Below are positions 36,434 through 45,765 of a stretch of DNA of 64,000 nucleotides, piece by piece. Below the pieces are notes generated by a model. It saw nothing but the letters and a program-made list of their open reading frames with translations, was not told where the DNA came from and did not search any database. How positions within the stretch are numbered: position 1 is the stretch's first letter; the number at the start of each line of letters is the position of its first letter. Location of the stretch: assembly GCF_018919205.1 (NCBI RefSeq), contig NZ_JAHLQN010000001.1, forward strand, positions 310,001-374,000, in the 5' to 3' direction. Both the position numbers and the translations under genes were made by a program. This DNA is from Dysosmobacter acutus (GTDB taxonomy: Bacteria; Bacillota; Clostridia; Oscillospirales; Oscillospiraceae).

Positions 36434-37639
36434 TCAATTTGCACAAGAACCAGGCCCAGACATGGCGATTTTATATTCAACATATTGTCGGGCCACCCGG
36501 GGCGAGCGTCCGCCGGAACGAAGCGCAAAGGCCTCCGCCTCCTGGAAGAGCTGCTCCTCCGGCGCGTCCAGCCCCTCCCGCTCCGCCAACTGGGCCACCA
36601 CGCTCAGATAGAGGTCCCGGCTGGGTTTTCCAAAGGTGATGACAATGCCGAACCGGGCGGAGAGGCTGGCCACCTCCTCAAGGGTGTCGCTGAGGTGAAT
36701 CTCGTCGCCCTGGCGCTGCTGGAAGGTCTCCTGGACCAGATGGCGGCGGTTGCTTGTGGCGTAGACCACCGTGTTTCCGGAGCGGGCGGCCACGCTGCCC
36801 TCCAGCACGGTCTTCAGCGCCGTAAAATCCCGGTCGTCGGAGGCAAAGGACAGGTCGTCGATGAACAGGATGAATTTCAGGGGAAGGCCGCTGAGGGTGT
36901 CCAGCAGGGCGGGGATGTGGCGCAGGCGGCTCTTTTCCACCTGGATCAGCCGCAGCCCCTGATCCTGATAAGCGTTGGCCAGGGCCTTCACCGTGCTGGA
37001 CTTTCCGGTACCCGCGTCGCCGTAGAGCAGCACGTTGTTGGCCGGCAGGCCCTGGAGCAGGGCCTGAGTGTTTCTGATGAGCTTCTCCCGCTCCGCCTCA
37101 TAGCCATAGAGCTCTGAAAGCTGCTGGGGATCGGGGTGCTCCACCGCCACCAGACGGCCCTGGGGGGATACGGAGAACACATGGTATTGGGCAAAGATGC
37201 CAAATCCGGACTGGGGCGAGCGCTTCAGCATCCGTCGGTACACCTGGGTGAACCGCTCTCCCTCAGCGCTCCAGGCGGGCAGTTCCTCCACCCGGTCCTT
37301 CAGGCCAAACCGATCGCACAGCTCCTCGCTGGATAAGACCGCCTCCTCCAGGAGCGCCAGTTCCCGCTCCAGCCACTGCTCGGCCTGAAAGCCCACCGTC
37401 CATTGGGAGGCCGCCGAGCGGACATAGAAGTTGTCGTCCCGCAGCACCAGCGTCTCCACCGCCTGGTGCAGATCCGTGCCCCGGGGATAGAGCTCCGCCG
37501 CCAGGTCGCACATCCTTGCGGCCGCGCTTTCCCGGTCCGCCTCCAGCAGCGCGGCCAGGGCCTCCATCAGCGGCTCTCCCCGCAGGTTCCGAAAGATGAC
37601 AAGGTGGCGCAGGGCCTGCGCCGTCTGCCTCATATCCAT
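36434..37639 (-). CDS. DUF815 family AAA-type ATPase
   Basis: 401 aa. Walker A is GDAGTGKSS (207-215) and Walker B is FILFIDDLSF (near 250). The N-terminal 150 residues are helical with no known motif. DUF815 proteins are common in clostridia and resemble small AAA ATPases, but their role is not established. The gene fills the space between the two T-box operons and ends directly at the ilv promoter. Its own promoter is not clear. Confidence 0.82.
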   Translation of the reverse strand: MDMRQTAQALRHLVIFRNLRGEPLMEALAALLEADRESAAARMCDLAAELYPRGTDLHQAVETLVLRDDNFYVRSAASQWTVGFQAEQWLERELALLEEAVLSSEELCDRFGLKDRVEELPAWSAEGERFTQVYRRMLKRSPQSGFGIFAQYHVFSVSPQGRLVAVEHPDPQQLSELYGYEAEREKLIRNTQALLQGLPANNVLLYGDAGTGKSSTVKALANAYQDQGLRLIQVEKSRLRHIPALLDTLSGLPLKFILFIDDLSFASDDRDFTALKTVLEGSVAARSGNTVVYATSNRRHLVQETFQQRQGDEIHLSDTLEEVASLSARFGIVITFGKPSRDLYLSVVAQLAEREGLDAPEEQLFQEAEAFALRSGGRSPRVARQYVEYKIAMSGPGSCAN

Positions 37640-37927
37640 GGTATCTCTCCTTTGTCAATCCGAACAAATTTGATGCGCGCCGGCCGGGGAAGCTTTGCAA
37701 AAAGCCACAAGTCCGGCCCGCTCTCAGCAGACAGGACCGGGAAGGTCCGGGGCCGCTCTCTCTTTTTTAAAACAAAAATTCAGGGACAAACCCAGCCAAC
37801 ATTCTCAGCTTTTCTTATGAAACCGCATCAATTTCATACTTTTTCTAAAATTTCACGGTTACAGTACGTCTTGCAGTATACACGGATGATCCGGGCGATG
37901 CAAGTCCAATTTCGCCGAAAATTTTTC
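37640..37927. other. intergenic region between the DUF815 gene and the leu promoter
   Basis: No gene is supported. A/T-rich stretches occur at 37760-37860. A TTGCAGTATA sequence at 37871-37880 resembles the -10 regions of nrdD and the ZIP gene, but no convincing -35 goes with it. Confidence 0.3.
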
Positions 37928-37956
37928 TTGACAACCGGAAAAATTTCCTGTATTCT
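37928..37956 (+). promoter_or_regulatory. promoter of the leu T-box operon
   Basis: A perfect TTGACA (37928-37933), 17-nt spacer, TATTCT (37951-37956). It lies about 30 nt before the T-box leader. Confidence 0.8.
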
Positions 37957-37985
37957 TGCAAACAACAACACAACGAACAGATACG

Positions 37986-38256
37986 ATGACAGGGAGAAAG
38001 TCCCTCCGCGATGTTTCAGAGAGCCGCCGGTTGGTGAGAGGCGGTACGGAGCTGGGAGACGTCACTGGCCCTTGAGTATTCAAGCTGAGGTCTATGGGCT
38101 TAGGCGCGAACGGGTTTCCTCACCGTTACCAAAGAGGCAGGATTCGTCCCGATGGGACTGATGCTGAAAGCGGGTATAGCAATATACCAACAAGAGTGGT
38201 ACCGCGGAAGTGTTTAGGCTTTCGTCTCTTTCAGGAAGAGACGATGGCCTTTTTTA
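37986..38256 (+). ncRNA. T-box leader of leuACDB
   Basis: The stem I base (CAGGGAGAAAGTCCC), apical GGTGAGAG, T-box core AGAGTGGTACCGCGG (38193-38207) and a terminator hairpin CGTCTCTT...AAGAGACG followed by TTTTTT (to 38256) are all present. In the specifier loop both GTC (38061-38063, Val) and CTG (38065-38067, Leu) fit the spacing. The leuA context favours CTG. Uncharged tRNA would promote readthrough into leuA. Confidence 0.88.
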
Positions 38257-38328
38257 TTTTGTCGTTTCGTTGTTCGTTGACGATTTTCAGTTCAGCCACT
38301 GGCGGAAATGTAAGGAGGATCAGTTCTC

Positions 38329-39834
38329 ATGAACAAAATCAAGGTATTTGACACGACGCTGCGGGATGGGGAGCAGTCTCCCGGGTGCAGCATGAACCTG
38401 TCGGAGAAGATCGAAATGGCCCGGCAGCTGGATGCGTTGGGCGTGGACATCATCGAGGCCGGCTTTGCCATTGCCTCTCCCATGGACTTCAAGAGCGTAC
38501 AGACCATTGCGGAAGTCGTCACCAACTGTAAGGTCGCCAGTCTCGCCCGCTGCACAAAGGGCGATATTGACGCCGCCTGGGAAGCCGTGAAGGGCGCGAA
38601 GTACCCGCGCATCCACGTGTTCCTGGCCACCAGTGACATCCACATGGAATACAAGCTGCGCATGACCCGTGAGCAGGTGCTTGAGAGCATTGCCGAGAAC
38701 GTGGCCTACGCCAAGTCCTTCTGCGGCGACATCGAGTTCTCCGCCGAGGACGCCTCCCGCTCCGACCCCGCCTTTTTGGCCAAGGCCTACTCCACGGCCA
38801 TCGCCGCCGGGGCAACGGTCATCAACGTGCCCGACACCGTGGGCTATTCCACGCCCCAGGAGATGGGAGAGCTCATCTCGTATCTGAAAAAGCACGTGGA
38901 GGGCGTGGACCAGGTGGACATCTCCGTCCACTGCCACGACGACCTGGGAATGGCCGTGGCCAACACCTTAGCCTGCGTCCAGGCCGGCGCCACCCAGGTG
39001 GAATGCACCGTCAACGGCATCGGCGAGCGGGCTGGCAACGCCAGCCTGGAAGAGGTGGTCATGGCGCTGAAGACCCGCCAGGATTTCTACCAGGCCGACA
39101 CCGGCGTCAACACCAGGCAGATCTACCGCTCCAGCAAGCTTCTGAGCAACATCACCGGCGTCAGCGTGGCCCCAAGCAAATCCATCGTGGGCGCCAACGC
39201 CTTTGCCCACGAGTCCGGCATCCACCAGCACGGCGTGCTGGCCAACGCCCAGACCTACGAGATCATGAAGTCCACCGACGTGGGCATCCCCCAGAACACC
39301 ATGGTCTTAGGCAAGCACTCCGGCAAGCACGCCCTGCGGGAGAAACTGGAGTCCATGGGCTACGAGGTCAGCGACGAGCGGCTGGACGAGATTTTTGTCC
39401 GCTTCAAGACCCTGGCGGACAAAAAGAAAACCATCACCAGCTCCGATCTGGAGGCTCTGGTCCTGAATCAGCGCCGGGTGGACAACGTGACCTACGACTT
39501 TGTCAGCCACGTGGTCAATACGGGCCTGGACGTGCCCAACACCGCCTGCATCAAGGTGAAAAAGGACGATGAGACCATCGAGGAAGTGGCCATGGGCACC
39601 GGCCCCTTAGACGCCTCCTTCAAAGCCATCAACCACATCGTGGGCATGGACGTGACCCTCAGCAGCTTCAGCCTCAACGCCGTCACCGACGGCGAGGACG
39701 CCATTGGCGAGGCCACGGTGAAGCTTGCCTACGGCGACAAGACCGTCACCGGCCGGGGCCTCTCCACCGACATCATTGAGTCCTCCATCCGGGCCTACAT
39801 CAACGGCATCAATAAAATTGTGGGGGTGCAGTAA
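38329..39834 (+). CDS. leuA: 2-isopropylmalate synthase
   Basis: 501 aa with AAGGAGG before the ATG. The catalytic domain begins [13 protein letters not shown] and includes the metal site [16 protein letters not shown] and [11 protein letters not shown]-terminal regulatory domain (about 380-500) should bind leucine for feedback control. It condenses acetyl-CoA and 2-ketoisovalerate, the first committed step of leucine synthesis. First gene of leuACDB. Confidence 0.96.
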   Translation: MNKIKVFDTTLRDGEQSPGCSMNLSEKIEMARQLDALGVDIIEAGFAIASPMDFKSVQTIAEVVTNCKVASLARCTKGDIDAAWEAVKGAKYPRIHVFLATSDIHMEYKLRMTREQVLESIAENVAYAKSFCGDIEFSAEDASRSDPAFLAKAYSTAIAAGATVINVPDTVGYSTPQEMGELISYLKKHVEGVDQVDISVHCHDDLGMAVANTLACVQAGATQVECTVNGIGERAGNASLEEVVMALKTRQDFYQADTGVNTRQIYRSSKLLSNITGVSVAPSKSIVGANAFAHESGIHQHGVLANAQTYEIMKSTDVGIPQNTMVLGKHSGKHALREKLESMGYEVSDERLDEIFVRFKTLADKKKTITSSDLEALVLNQRRVDNVTYDFVSHVVNTGLDVPNTACIKVKKDDETIEEVAMGTGPLDASFKAINHIVGMDVTLSSFSLNAVTDGEDAIGEATVKLAYGDKTVTGRGLSTDIIESSIRAYINGINKIVGVQ

Positions 39835-39836
39835 GC

Positions 39837-41105
39837 ATGGGCATGACAATGACGCAGAAAATTCTGGCCAAGCACGCCGGTCTTCCCGAGGTCCGCCCGG
39901 GCCAGCTCATCATGGCGAAGTTAGACCTGGTCTTAGGCAACGACATCACCTCGCCCGTGGCCATCAACGAATTTGAGGCCGCCGGGTTCGACCAGGTCTT
40001 TGACAAGAGCCGCATCGCCATGGTCATGGATCACTTTACCCCCAACAAAGACATCAAGGCCGCCACCCAGTGCAAGCAGTGCCGCGCCTTTGCCATGCGC
40101 TTTGACCTGGACAACTACTACGACGTGGGCGCCATGGGCGTGGAGCACGCCCTGCTGCCGGAGAGGGGCCTGGTGGCCCCCGGAGAGGCCGTCATCGGCG
40201 CCGACTCCCACACCTGCACCTACGGCGCCTTAGGCGCCTTCTCCACCGGCGTGGGCTCCACCGACATGGGCGCGGCCATGGCCACGGGGCAGACCTGGTT
40301 CAAGGTCCCCGCCGCCATTCGGGTCCACGTCACCGGCTCCTTCCGGCCCTATGTCTCCGGCAAGGACGCCATCCTGCACCTCATCGGCCGGATCGGCGTG
40401 GACGGGGCGCTGTACCAGTCCCTTGAGTTCTCCGGACCGGGGTTGAAGAACCTGACCATCTACGACCGCCTGACCATGGCCAACATGGCCATCGAGGCGG
40501 GCGCCAAAAACGGCATCTTTGCCGTGGACGACGTGACCCGCGCCTATGTGGAGGGCAGGGTCAGCCGGCCGTGGGAATCCTTTGAGGCCGACGCGGACGC
40601 CGAATACGTCCGCACGGTGGAGCTGAATCTCAGTGAGATCGACTGCACCGTGGCCTATCCCCACCTGCCGGAAAACGCCCACAGCGCTGCTGAGAGCGGA
40701 CACATCGCCATCGACCAGGTGGTGATCGGCTCGTGCACCAACGGCCAGATCGCCGACATGGCGGCGGCCGCCGCGGTGCTCAAGGGCCGGCACATCGCCG
40801 ACGGCGTCCGGGCCATCGTCATCCCCGCCACCCAGCGGGTCTATCAGGAGTGCATCCGCCAGGGCTGGATGGACACGTTCCTTGAGGCGGGCTGCGCGGT
40901 CTCCACGCCCACCTGCGGCCCCTGCCTGGGCGGTCACATGGGCTGTCTCGCCGCCGGAGAGCGCTGCGTCTCCACCACCAACCGCAATTTCGTGGGCCGC
41001 ATGGGCCACGTAGACAGCGAGGTCTATCTGGCCTCTCCCGCCGTGGCGGCGGCATCCGCCGTCACCGGAACAATCACCCATCCCAAGGAGGTCATGGACG
41101 CATGA
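39837..41105 (+). CDS. leuC: 3-isopropylmalate dehydratase, large subunit
   Basis: 422 aa, the shorter LeuC type related to homoaconitase-type subunits. [4Fe-4S] cysteines lie in [11 protein letters not shown] (near 298) and [11 protein letters not shown] (near 360). The start is 2 nt after the leuA stop. It isomerises 2- to 3-isopropylmalate together with LeuD. Confidence 0.95.
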   Translation: MGMTMTQKILAKHAGLPEVRPGQLIMAKLDLVLGNDITSPVAINEFEAAGFDQVFDKSRIAMVMDHFTPNKDIKAATQCKQCRAFAMRFDLDNYYDVGAMGVEHALLPERGLVAPGEAVIGADSHTCTYGALGAFSTGVGSTDMGAAMATGQTWFKVPAAIRVHVTGSFRPYVSGKDAILHLIGRIGVDGALYQSLEFSGPGLKNLTIYDRLTMANMAIEAGAKNGIFAVDDVTRAYVEGRVSRPWESFEADADAEYVRTVELNLSEIDCTVAYPHLPENAHSAAESGHIAIDQVVIGSCTNGQIADMAAAAAVLKGRHIADGVRAIVIPATQRVYQECIRQGWMDTFLEAGCAVSTPTCGPCLGGHMGCLAAGERCVSTTNRNFVGRMGHVDSEVYLASPAVAAASAVTGTITHPKEVMDA

Positions 41106-41584
41106 AAGCACACGGTACAGTATTCAAATACGGCGACAACATAGACACCGACGTCATTATCCCCGCCCGGTACCTGGCCTCCCAGGACCCCAGGGAACTG
41201 GCCTCCCACTGCATGGAGGACATCGACGCCTCCTTTGTGGGGCGGGTTCAGTCCGGCGACATCATGGTGGGCGGCTTCAACTTCGGCTGCGGCTCCTCCC
41301 GGGAACACGCGCCCATCGCCATCCGGGCCGCCGGCGTCAGCTGCGTCATCGCAAAGACCTTTGCCCGCATCTTTTACCGCAACGCCATCAACATCGGCCT
41401 TGCCATCCTTGAGTGTGAGGCCGCCAGCGACGGCATCCGGGACGGGGACGAGGTCAGCGTGGACTTTGACTCGGGTGTCATCACCAACCTCACCCGGGGC
41501 GAAACCTATCAGGCTGAGCCTTTCCCGCCGTTCATCCGGGACATGATCGACAAGGGCGGCCTGATGGCCTCCATCAAGAGGTGA
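41102..41584 (+). CDS. leuD: 3-isopropylmalate dehydratase, small subunit
   Basis: 160 aa, the short LeuD form that pairs with short LeuC. The N-terminus [15 protein letters not shown] and the substrate loop [12 protein letters not shown] are diagnostic. The ATG overlaps the leuC stop by 4 nt. Confidence 0.95.
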   Translation: MKAHGTVFKYGDNIDTDVIIPARYLASQDPRELASHCMEDIDASFVGRVQSGDIMVGGFNFGCGSSREHAPIAIRAAGVSCVIAKTFARIFYRNAINIGLAILECEAASDGIRDGDEVSVDFDSGVITNLTRGETYQAEPFPPFIRDMIDKGGLMASIKR

Positions 41585-41588
41585 GGGC

Positions 41589-42659
41589 ATGGAGAAGAAA
41601 ATTGCTGTCATCCGGGGCGACGGCATCGGCCCGGAGATCGTAAACGAGGCGGTTGCCGTCCTGGACGCCGTGGCCACCAGGTTCGGCCACACCTTCCGCT
41701 ACAGCGACGTGCTCATGGGCGGGTGCGCCATCGACGAATGCGGTGTCCCCCTGCCCCAGGCCACCGTGGACGCCTGCCTTGCCTCTGACGCCGTGCTCTT
41801 AGGCGCGGTGGGCGGTCCCAAGTGGGATGCCGTCCCCAAGGAGCTCCGTCCGGAGCGGGGCCTTCTTGGCCTGCGGGGCGCATTGGGCCTCTATGCCAAT
41901 ATCCGCCCGGCCCGGCTCTTTCCCCAGCTTCGCCGCGCCTGCCCCCTGCGGCCGGAGATCGCGGACAAGGGCATCGACTTTCTGGTGGTCCGGGAGCTCA
42001 TCGGCGGCGTCTACTTTGGCGAGCACCGCTCCGAGCAGGTGGACGGCCAGGAAAAGGCCACCGACATCATGGCCTACAGCGAGGAGGAGATCCGCCGCAT
42101 TGCCCACGTGGCCTTCCGCCTGGCGGAGAAGCGGCGCAAAAAGGTCACCTCTGTGGACAAGGCCAACGTGCTGGCCACCTCCCGGCTGTGGCGCCGTGTG
42201 GTCGCCCAGGTGGCCCAGGGCTATCCGGACGTGGAGCTCAGCCACATGTATGTGGACAACTGCGCCATGCAGATCGTCCGGGACCCCTCTCAGTTCGACG
42301 TGATCGTCACGGAGAACCTCTTCGGCGACATCCTCTCCGACGAGGCCAGCATCATCACCGGCTCCATCGGCATGATCCCCTCCGCCTCCTTGGGGGGAGG
42401 CACCCTGGGTCTTTATGAGCCCATTCATGGCTCCGCGCCGGATATCGCCGGCACCGATGCCGCCGATCCCATCGGCACCATCCTGGCGGCGGCGGAGCTC
42501 CTGCGGGACTCCTTTGACCTGATGGAGGAGGCCAGGGCCGTGGAGGACGCGGTGAGCCGCGTTTTGGACGCGGGCTACCGCTGCGGCGACATCATGACCA
42601 AGGGCTGCACCGCCGTGGGCTGCCGGGAGATGGGCCGGCTCATCCGCGAGGCCATCTGA
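41589..42659 (+). CDS. leuB: 3-isopropylmalate dehydrogenase
   Basis: 356 aa. It begins KKIAVIRGDGIGPEIVNEA. The metal and substrate residues are in the VTENLFGDILSDE block, and the NAD-binding segment is EPIHGSAPDIAG. It oxidises and decarboxylates 3-isopropylmalate. It follows leuD by 4 nt and is the last gene of the leu operon. Confidence 0.96.
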   Translation: MEKKIAVIRGDGIGPEIVNEAVAVLDAVATRFGHTFRYSDVLMGGCAIDECGVPLPQATVDACLASDAVLLGAVGGPKWDAVPKELRPERGLLGLRGALGLYANIRPARLFPQLRRACPLRPEIADKGIDFLVVRELIGGVYFGEHRSEQVDGQEKATDIMAYSEEEIRRIAHVAFRLAEKRRKKVTSVDKANVLATSRLWRRVVAQVAQGYPDVELSHMYVDNCAMQIVRDPSQFDVIVTENLFGDILSDEASIITGSIGMIPSASLGGGTLGLYEPIHGSAPDIAGTDAADPIGTILAAAELLRDSFDLMEEARAVEDAVSRVLDAGYRCGDIMTKGCTAVGCREMGRLIREAI

Positions 42660-42672
42660 AGCGCATGTTTGA

Positions 42673-42703
42673 CCCGGCCGGAACTCCCGGCCGGGCCTTT
42701 TCT
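42673..42703 (+). terminator. intrinsic terminator after leuB
   Basis: CCCGGCCGG and CCGGCCGGG form a stem followed by CCTTTTCTTTT. It separates leuACDB from nrdG. Confidence 0.85.
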
Positions 42704-42761
42704 TTTCCCCCGCGCTATGGTACAATGGCTCCAAACCACACCGAATCATGAAGGAGTCACT

Positions 42762-43283
42762 ATGCACTACGGAGAGATCAAAAACTGCGACATTGCCAAC
42801 GGCGAGGGCGTCCGGGTGAGCCTGTTCGTCTCCGGCTGCACCAACCACTGCGAGCAGTGCTTCCAGCCCCAGACCTGGGACTTTGACTACGGCCGGCCCT
42901 TCACCGCCCGGACCGAGGAGGAGCTGATAGACCTCCTGGCGCCGGACTACATCAGCGGACTGACGCTCTTGGGCGGAGAGCCGTTTGAGCCGGAAAACCA
43001 GCGGGTTCTGGTGCCGTTTTTGCGCCGGGTGCGTGGGACGCTGCGGCGCAAGACCATCTGGAGCTTTTCCGGTTTTACCTATGAGGAGCTTCTCTCACCG
43101 GATGCCTATCCCCACTGCGAGGTGACGGAGGAAATGCTGGGCCTTTTGGACGTGCTGGTGGACGGACGGTATGTGGCGGCGCTCCGCGACATCTCCCTGC
43201 GGTTTCGCGGCAGTTCCAACCAGCGGATCATCGACTTGAACCAAAGCCGCCGGGCAGGGCACATCGTCCTCTGGAATGGCTGA
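42762..43283 (+). CDS. nrdG: anaerobic ribonucleotide reductase activating protein
   Basis: 173 aa from the ATG at 42762, after AAGGAG. The radical-SAM cluster motif is CTNHCEQC (near residue 26-33), followed by FQPQTWDFDYG and the TLLGGEPF SAM segment. It generates the glycyl radical on NrdD. It has its own TACAAT-like -10 at 42721 and lies outside both leu and nrdD operons. Confidence 0.94.
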   Translation: MHYGEIKNCDIANGEGVRVSLFVSGCTNHCEQCFQPQTWDFDYGRPFTARTEEELIDLLAPDYISGLTLLGGEPFEPENQRVLVPFLRRVRGTLRRKTIWSFSGFTYEELLSPDAYPHCEVTEEMLGLLDVLVDGRYVAALRDISLRFRGSSNQRIIDLNQSRRAGHIVLWNG

Positions 43284-43322
43284 AAAAAGGAACGCCTCCC
43301 CAATGGGGAGGCGTTCCTTTTT
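43284..43322. terminator. bidirectional terminator between nrdG and the dehydrogenase
   Basis: GGAACGCCTCCCC and GGGGAGGCGTTCC form a 13-bp stem with A6 and T5 flanks, serving both convergent genes. Confidence 0.9.
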
Positions 43323-43327
43323 GATGT

Positions 43328-44341
43328 TTACAGGGCGATCAGGTACTTAAACGCCTCATGGCGGCGAAGGCTGTCGTAGGCCCGGCCCAACTCCTCCAGA
43401 GGGACCGGGCGCTCCATATCGTACCAGAGCGACGCGTCCAACTGGCCACGAAGGATCATGGCCTGTACCTCGGCGTTGGCCTCCTCCTCATCGTAGCCGT
43501 CCGTATAGACCCGGAAGCTGTGGGCCGCCTGGAAGGGATTGAGGCCGTAAGCCGCCCGGTTGTTCCACCCGTAGACGCCCACAACCGCGTCCCGGCGCAG
43601 CACGCCCAGCACCCGGTTCACCACATCGGCACCGCCCACGCCGTCGATGAGCACATCAAAGCCATTGCCGAATTCGGCCTGAAGCGCCTCCGGCAGGGAC
43701 TCGTCCTTATAATTGTAGTACCCGCACAGCGGCAGTTTACGGAAGGTTTCCTCCTTGGAGAGGCTCCCCACCACCACGACCTCCGCGCCCAGATTGCACG
43801 CGTGGGCGGCAAAGGACAGCGCGTTGCCGCCGGAGCCGATCAGCAGCACCTTCTTGCCGCTGCCCACGCCAAGCCGTTTGCTGTAGGAGAGTGTCTCACG
43901 CCAGGTGATGATCATGGGCGCGGTCTTCTCGTCAATGGAGGGGTGGATGATCTGATTCACCCGGCTGCGGTTCCAGAGGGCCGGGTCCACGCCGTCCTTT
44001 TTCATCTGCCAGTGGTCCCGGGCCACGCCGTACTCGGCAAACCCGCCCCAGTTGGAGGCAAGGCCCGCCGCTCCGGGATATCCCACGCGGCTCACCAGAT
44101 CGCCCACATGGAGGTTTTTCACCCTGTCTCCCACCTCCACCACACGGCCCACGCTCTCATGTCCTAACACAGTGGGAAAGGAGACGGGGAAGGGGTGTTT
44201 CCCGCCCATCAGATGGATATCCGTCCCGGCGCAGGTGGCGCCGTAGCAAAGGGCGCACAGCGCATCATAGGGGCCTATTTCCGGCATGGGTACATCAAGG
44301 ACCTCTAACGCACCGATTTTTGTGACAACAGCTGCTTTCAT
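43328..44341 (-). CDS. zinc-dependent alcohol dehydrogenase-like (MDR) protein
   Basis: 337 aa. The catalytic zinc site shows CAGTDIHLMGG (Cys near 37) and GHES (near 63). The cofactor fold is LLIGSGGNALSFAAHACNLG (near 167). The four-cysteine structural zinc lobe of classical alcohol dehydrogenases is absent. It would oxidise or reduce an alcohol or polyol with NAD(P). It is encoded 22 nt after the FAD oxidoreductase gene and probably belongs to the same operon as the TRAP transporter. Confidence 0.87.
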   Translation of the reverse strand: MKAAVVTKIGALEVLDVPMPEIGPYDALCALCYGATCAGTDIHLMGGKHPFPVSFPTVLGHESVGRVVEVGDRVKNLHVGDLVSRVGYPGAAGLASNWGGFAEYGVARDHWQMKKDGVDPALWNRSRVNQIIHPSIDEKTAPMIITWRETLSYSKRLGVGSGKKVLLIGSGGNALSFAAHACNLGAEVVVVGSLSKEETFRKLPLCGYYNYKDESLPEALQAEFGNGFDVLIDGVGGADVVNRVLGVLRRDAVVGVYGWNNRAAYGLNPFQAAHSFRVYTDGYDEEEANAEVQAMILRGQLDASLWYDMERPVPLEELGRAYDSLRRHEAFKYLIAL

Positions 44342-44363
44342 AAATTTCTCCTTTCCACAGGAG

Positions 44364-45710
44364 TTATAAAATCGCTCCCTGTTCCTTCAGTATACCACGC
44401 ACGGCCTCAGTGGTAAACGTCCCGGCCGCGCAGGAGGCGGCCATCACGCCGGCGGCGTGTCCCGTGGACATGCACGTCATGGAGATGCGGCAGGAGGCGT
44501 TAGCCTCAAAGGTGGCGCTGATGCAGCGGCCGGCTAAGAACAGATTCTCCACCGACCGGGCCATCAGGCACTCCTGGGGAATGTGGTAGCCGGACACGAT
44601 GCGCTCAAACTTCATGCCGTCATCGCTCTGGTGGATGTCGATGGGGAAGGCCCCCATGGCCACATCCGTGGGGCCGCAGCGGGCGGCCACGATATCGTCC
44701 CGGGTGAGGGTGTACCTGCCCACGGCCCGGCCGCTCTCCCGCACGCCCACATAGCCGGTCTGGGCAATGTAGGAGTTTGCAAAGGCCGGGATGGTGCGGC
44801 GGAACCAGCTGTGGAGCTGGCGCACCTGCTCCATGCCCTGGCGCTGGGCCTCCGAGAGGGCAAGGGGGTCCAGGGGGTCCGCGTTGATGCGGGAGTAATT
44901 GGCAATGACCTCCCCGGGGCGGGTAGTCTGCATCATGTGAATCTCATTGCGCAGCAACCTCAGTGCGCCGGAATCATGGCCCGCCTTCAGCGCGCCCGTA
45001 AAGCCCCACAGGTGGAGGCGCTCCGCCTGGAGGTGCAGCTCTTTCTGAAAGGTTTTGAACTCCCCGCTGTGGGCGGCCACATACTCCTTCAGCAGGTCAA
45101 TGTCCACGCCGCCGATGCGGCAGAGCACCGTCACCGGCTGGCTGCGGCCGGATTCGTCGCCCACCTCCACGTCGTTGCCCGCCAGATAGGAGGCGTAGCC
45201 GCCGCCGGTGGCGTCCACCACGGCGCTGCACTCCACCCGGACCGCGCCGGTCTTGGTCCGCAGGCACAGCGCGGAAATGGACGCGCCGTCTTTCTCCACC
45301 TCCTCCAGCGTGGCCTCGGTGAGCACGGTGACGCCATAGCGGTGCAGAAATTCCAGCAGGGCAAACTTCATGGTCTCCGCATCATAGGGCACGATGGAGG
45401 CGCAGTAGCCGGTGGTGTCCTCCACCGCCCTGGCAGCGCTGTCCAAGGTGCGGAGGAAGTCCAAAAACTCCCGGGCCATGCCGGCAATCACCGTGCCCTT
45501 TGAGTCCTCCGGAGTCATCAGCGCCTCCAGCGGCCCCATGGTCACCACGCCGCCCAAAAAGGTGGAGGACTCCGCTATCAGTGTCCGTGCGCCGCTTTTC
45601 GCGGCGGCGGCCGCCGCCATCACACCGGCGATGCCGCCGCCCACCACCGCCACGCCGCAGTGGATGGTGCGGTCTAAGGGCTTGGTGGTGCGATTGATAT
45701 TCATTTGCAT
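44364..45710 (-). CDS. FAD-dependent oxidoreductase
   Basis: 448 aa. The N-terminal FAD motif is VVGGGIAGVMAAAAAAKSG (about 22-40). It matches the FAD_oxidored group often found beside TRAP transporters in gut clostridia. A second dinucleotide-linked stretch, VVDATGGGYASYLAGN, lies near 165. The substrate is unknown, probably a hydroxy acid or related compound. It lies directly after the TRAP large permease, separated by a hairpin. Confidence 0.85.
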   Translation of the reverse strand: MQMNINRTTKPLDRTIHCGVAVVGGGIAGVMAAAAAAKSGARTLIAESSTFLGGVVTMGPLEALMTPEDSKGTVIAGMAREFLDFLRTLDSAARAVEDTTGYCASIVPYDAETMKFALLEFLHRYGVTVLTEATLEEVEKDGASISALCLRTKTGAVRVECSAVVDATGGGYASYLAGNDVEVGDESGRSQPVTVLCRIGGVDIDLLKEYVAAHSGEFKTFQKELHLQAERLHLWGFTGALKAGHDSGALRLLRNEIHMMQTTRPGEVIANYSRINADPLDPLALSEAQRQGMEQVRQLHSWFRRTIPAFANSYIAQTGYVGVRESGRAVGRYTLTRDDIVAARCGPTDVAMGAFPIDIHQSDDGMKFERIVSGYHIPQECLMARSVENLFLAGRCISATFEANASCRISMTCMSTGHAAGVMAASCAAGTFTTEAVRGILKEQGAIL

Positions 45711-45722
45711 TCCTCCTATTGG

Positions 45723-45754
45723 AAATCGCCCAAGTGCTGCACTTGGGCGATTTT
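45723..45754 (-). terminator. hairpin between the TRAP permease and FAD oxidoreductase genes
   Basis: AAATCGCCCAAGT and ACTTGGGCGATTT form a 13-bp stem. Read leftwards, only GATTTCC follows, so it may attenuate rather than fully stop transcription into the FAD gene. Confidence 0.6.
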
Positions 45755-45765
45755 GCAGATCAAAT

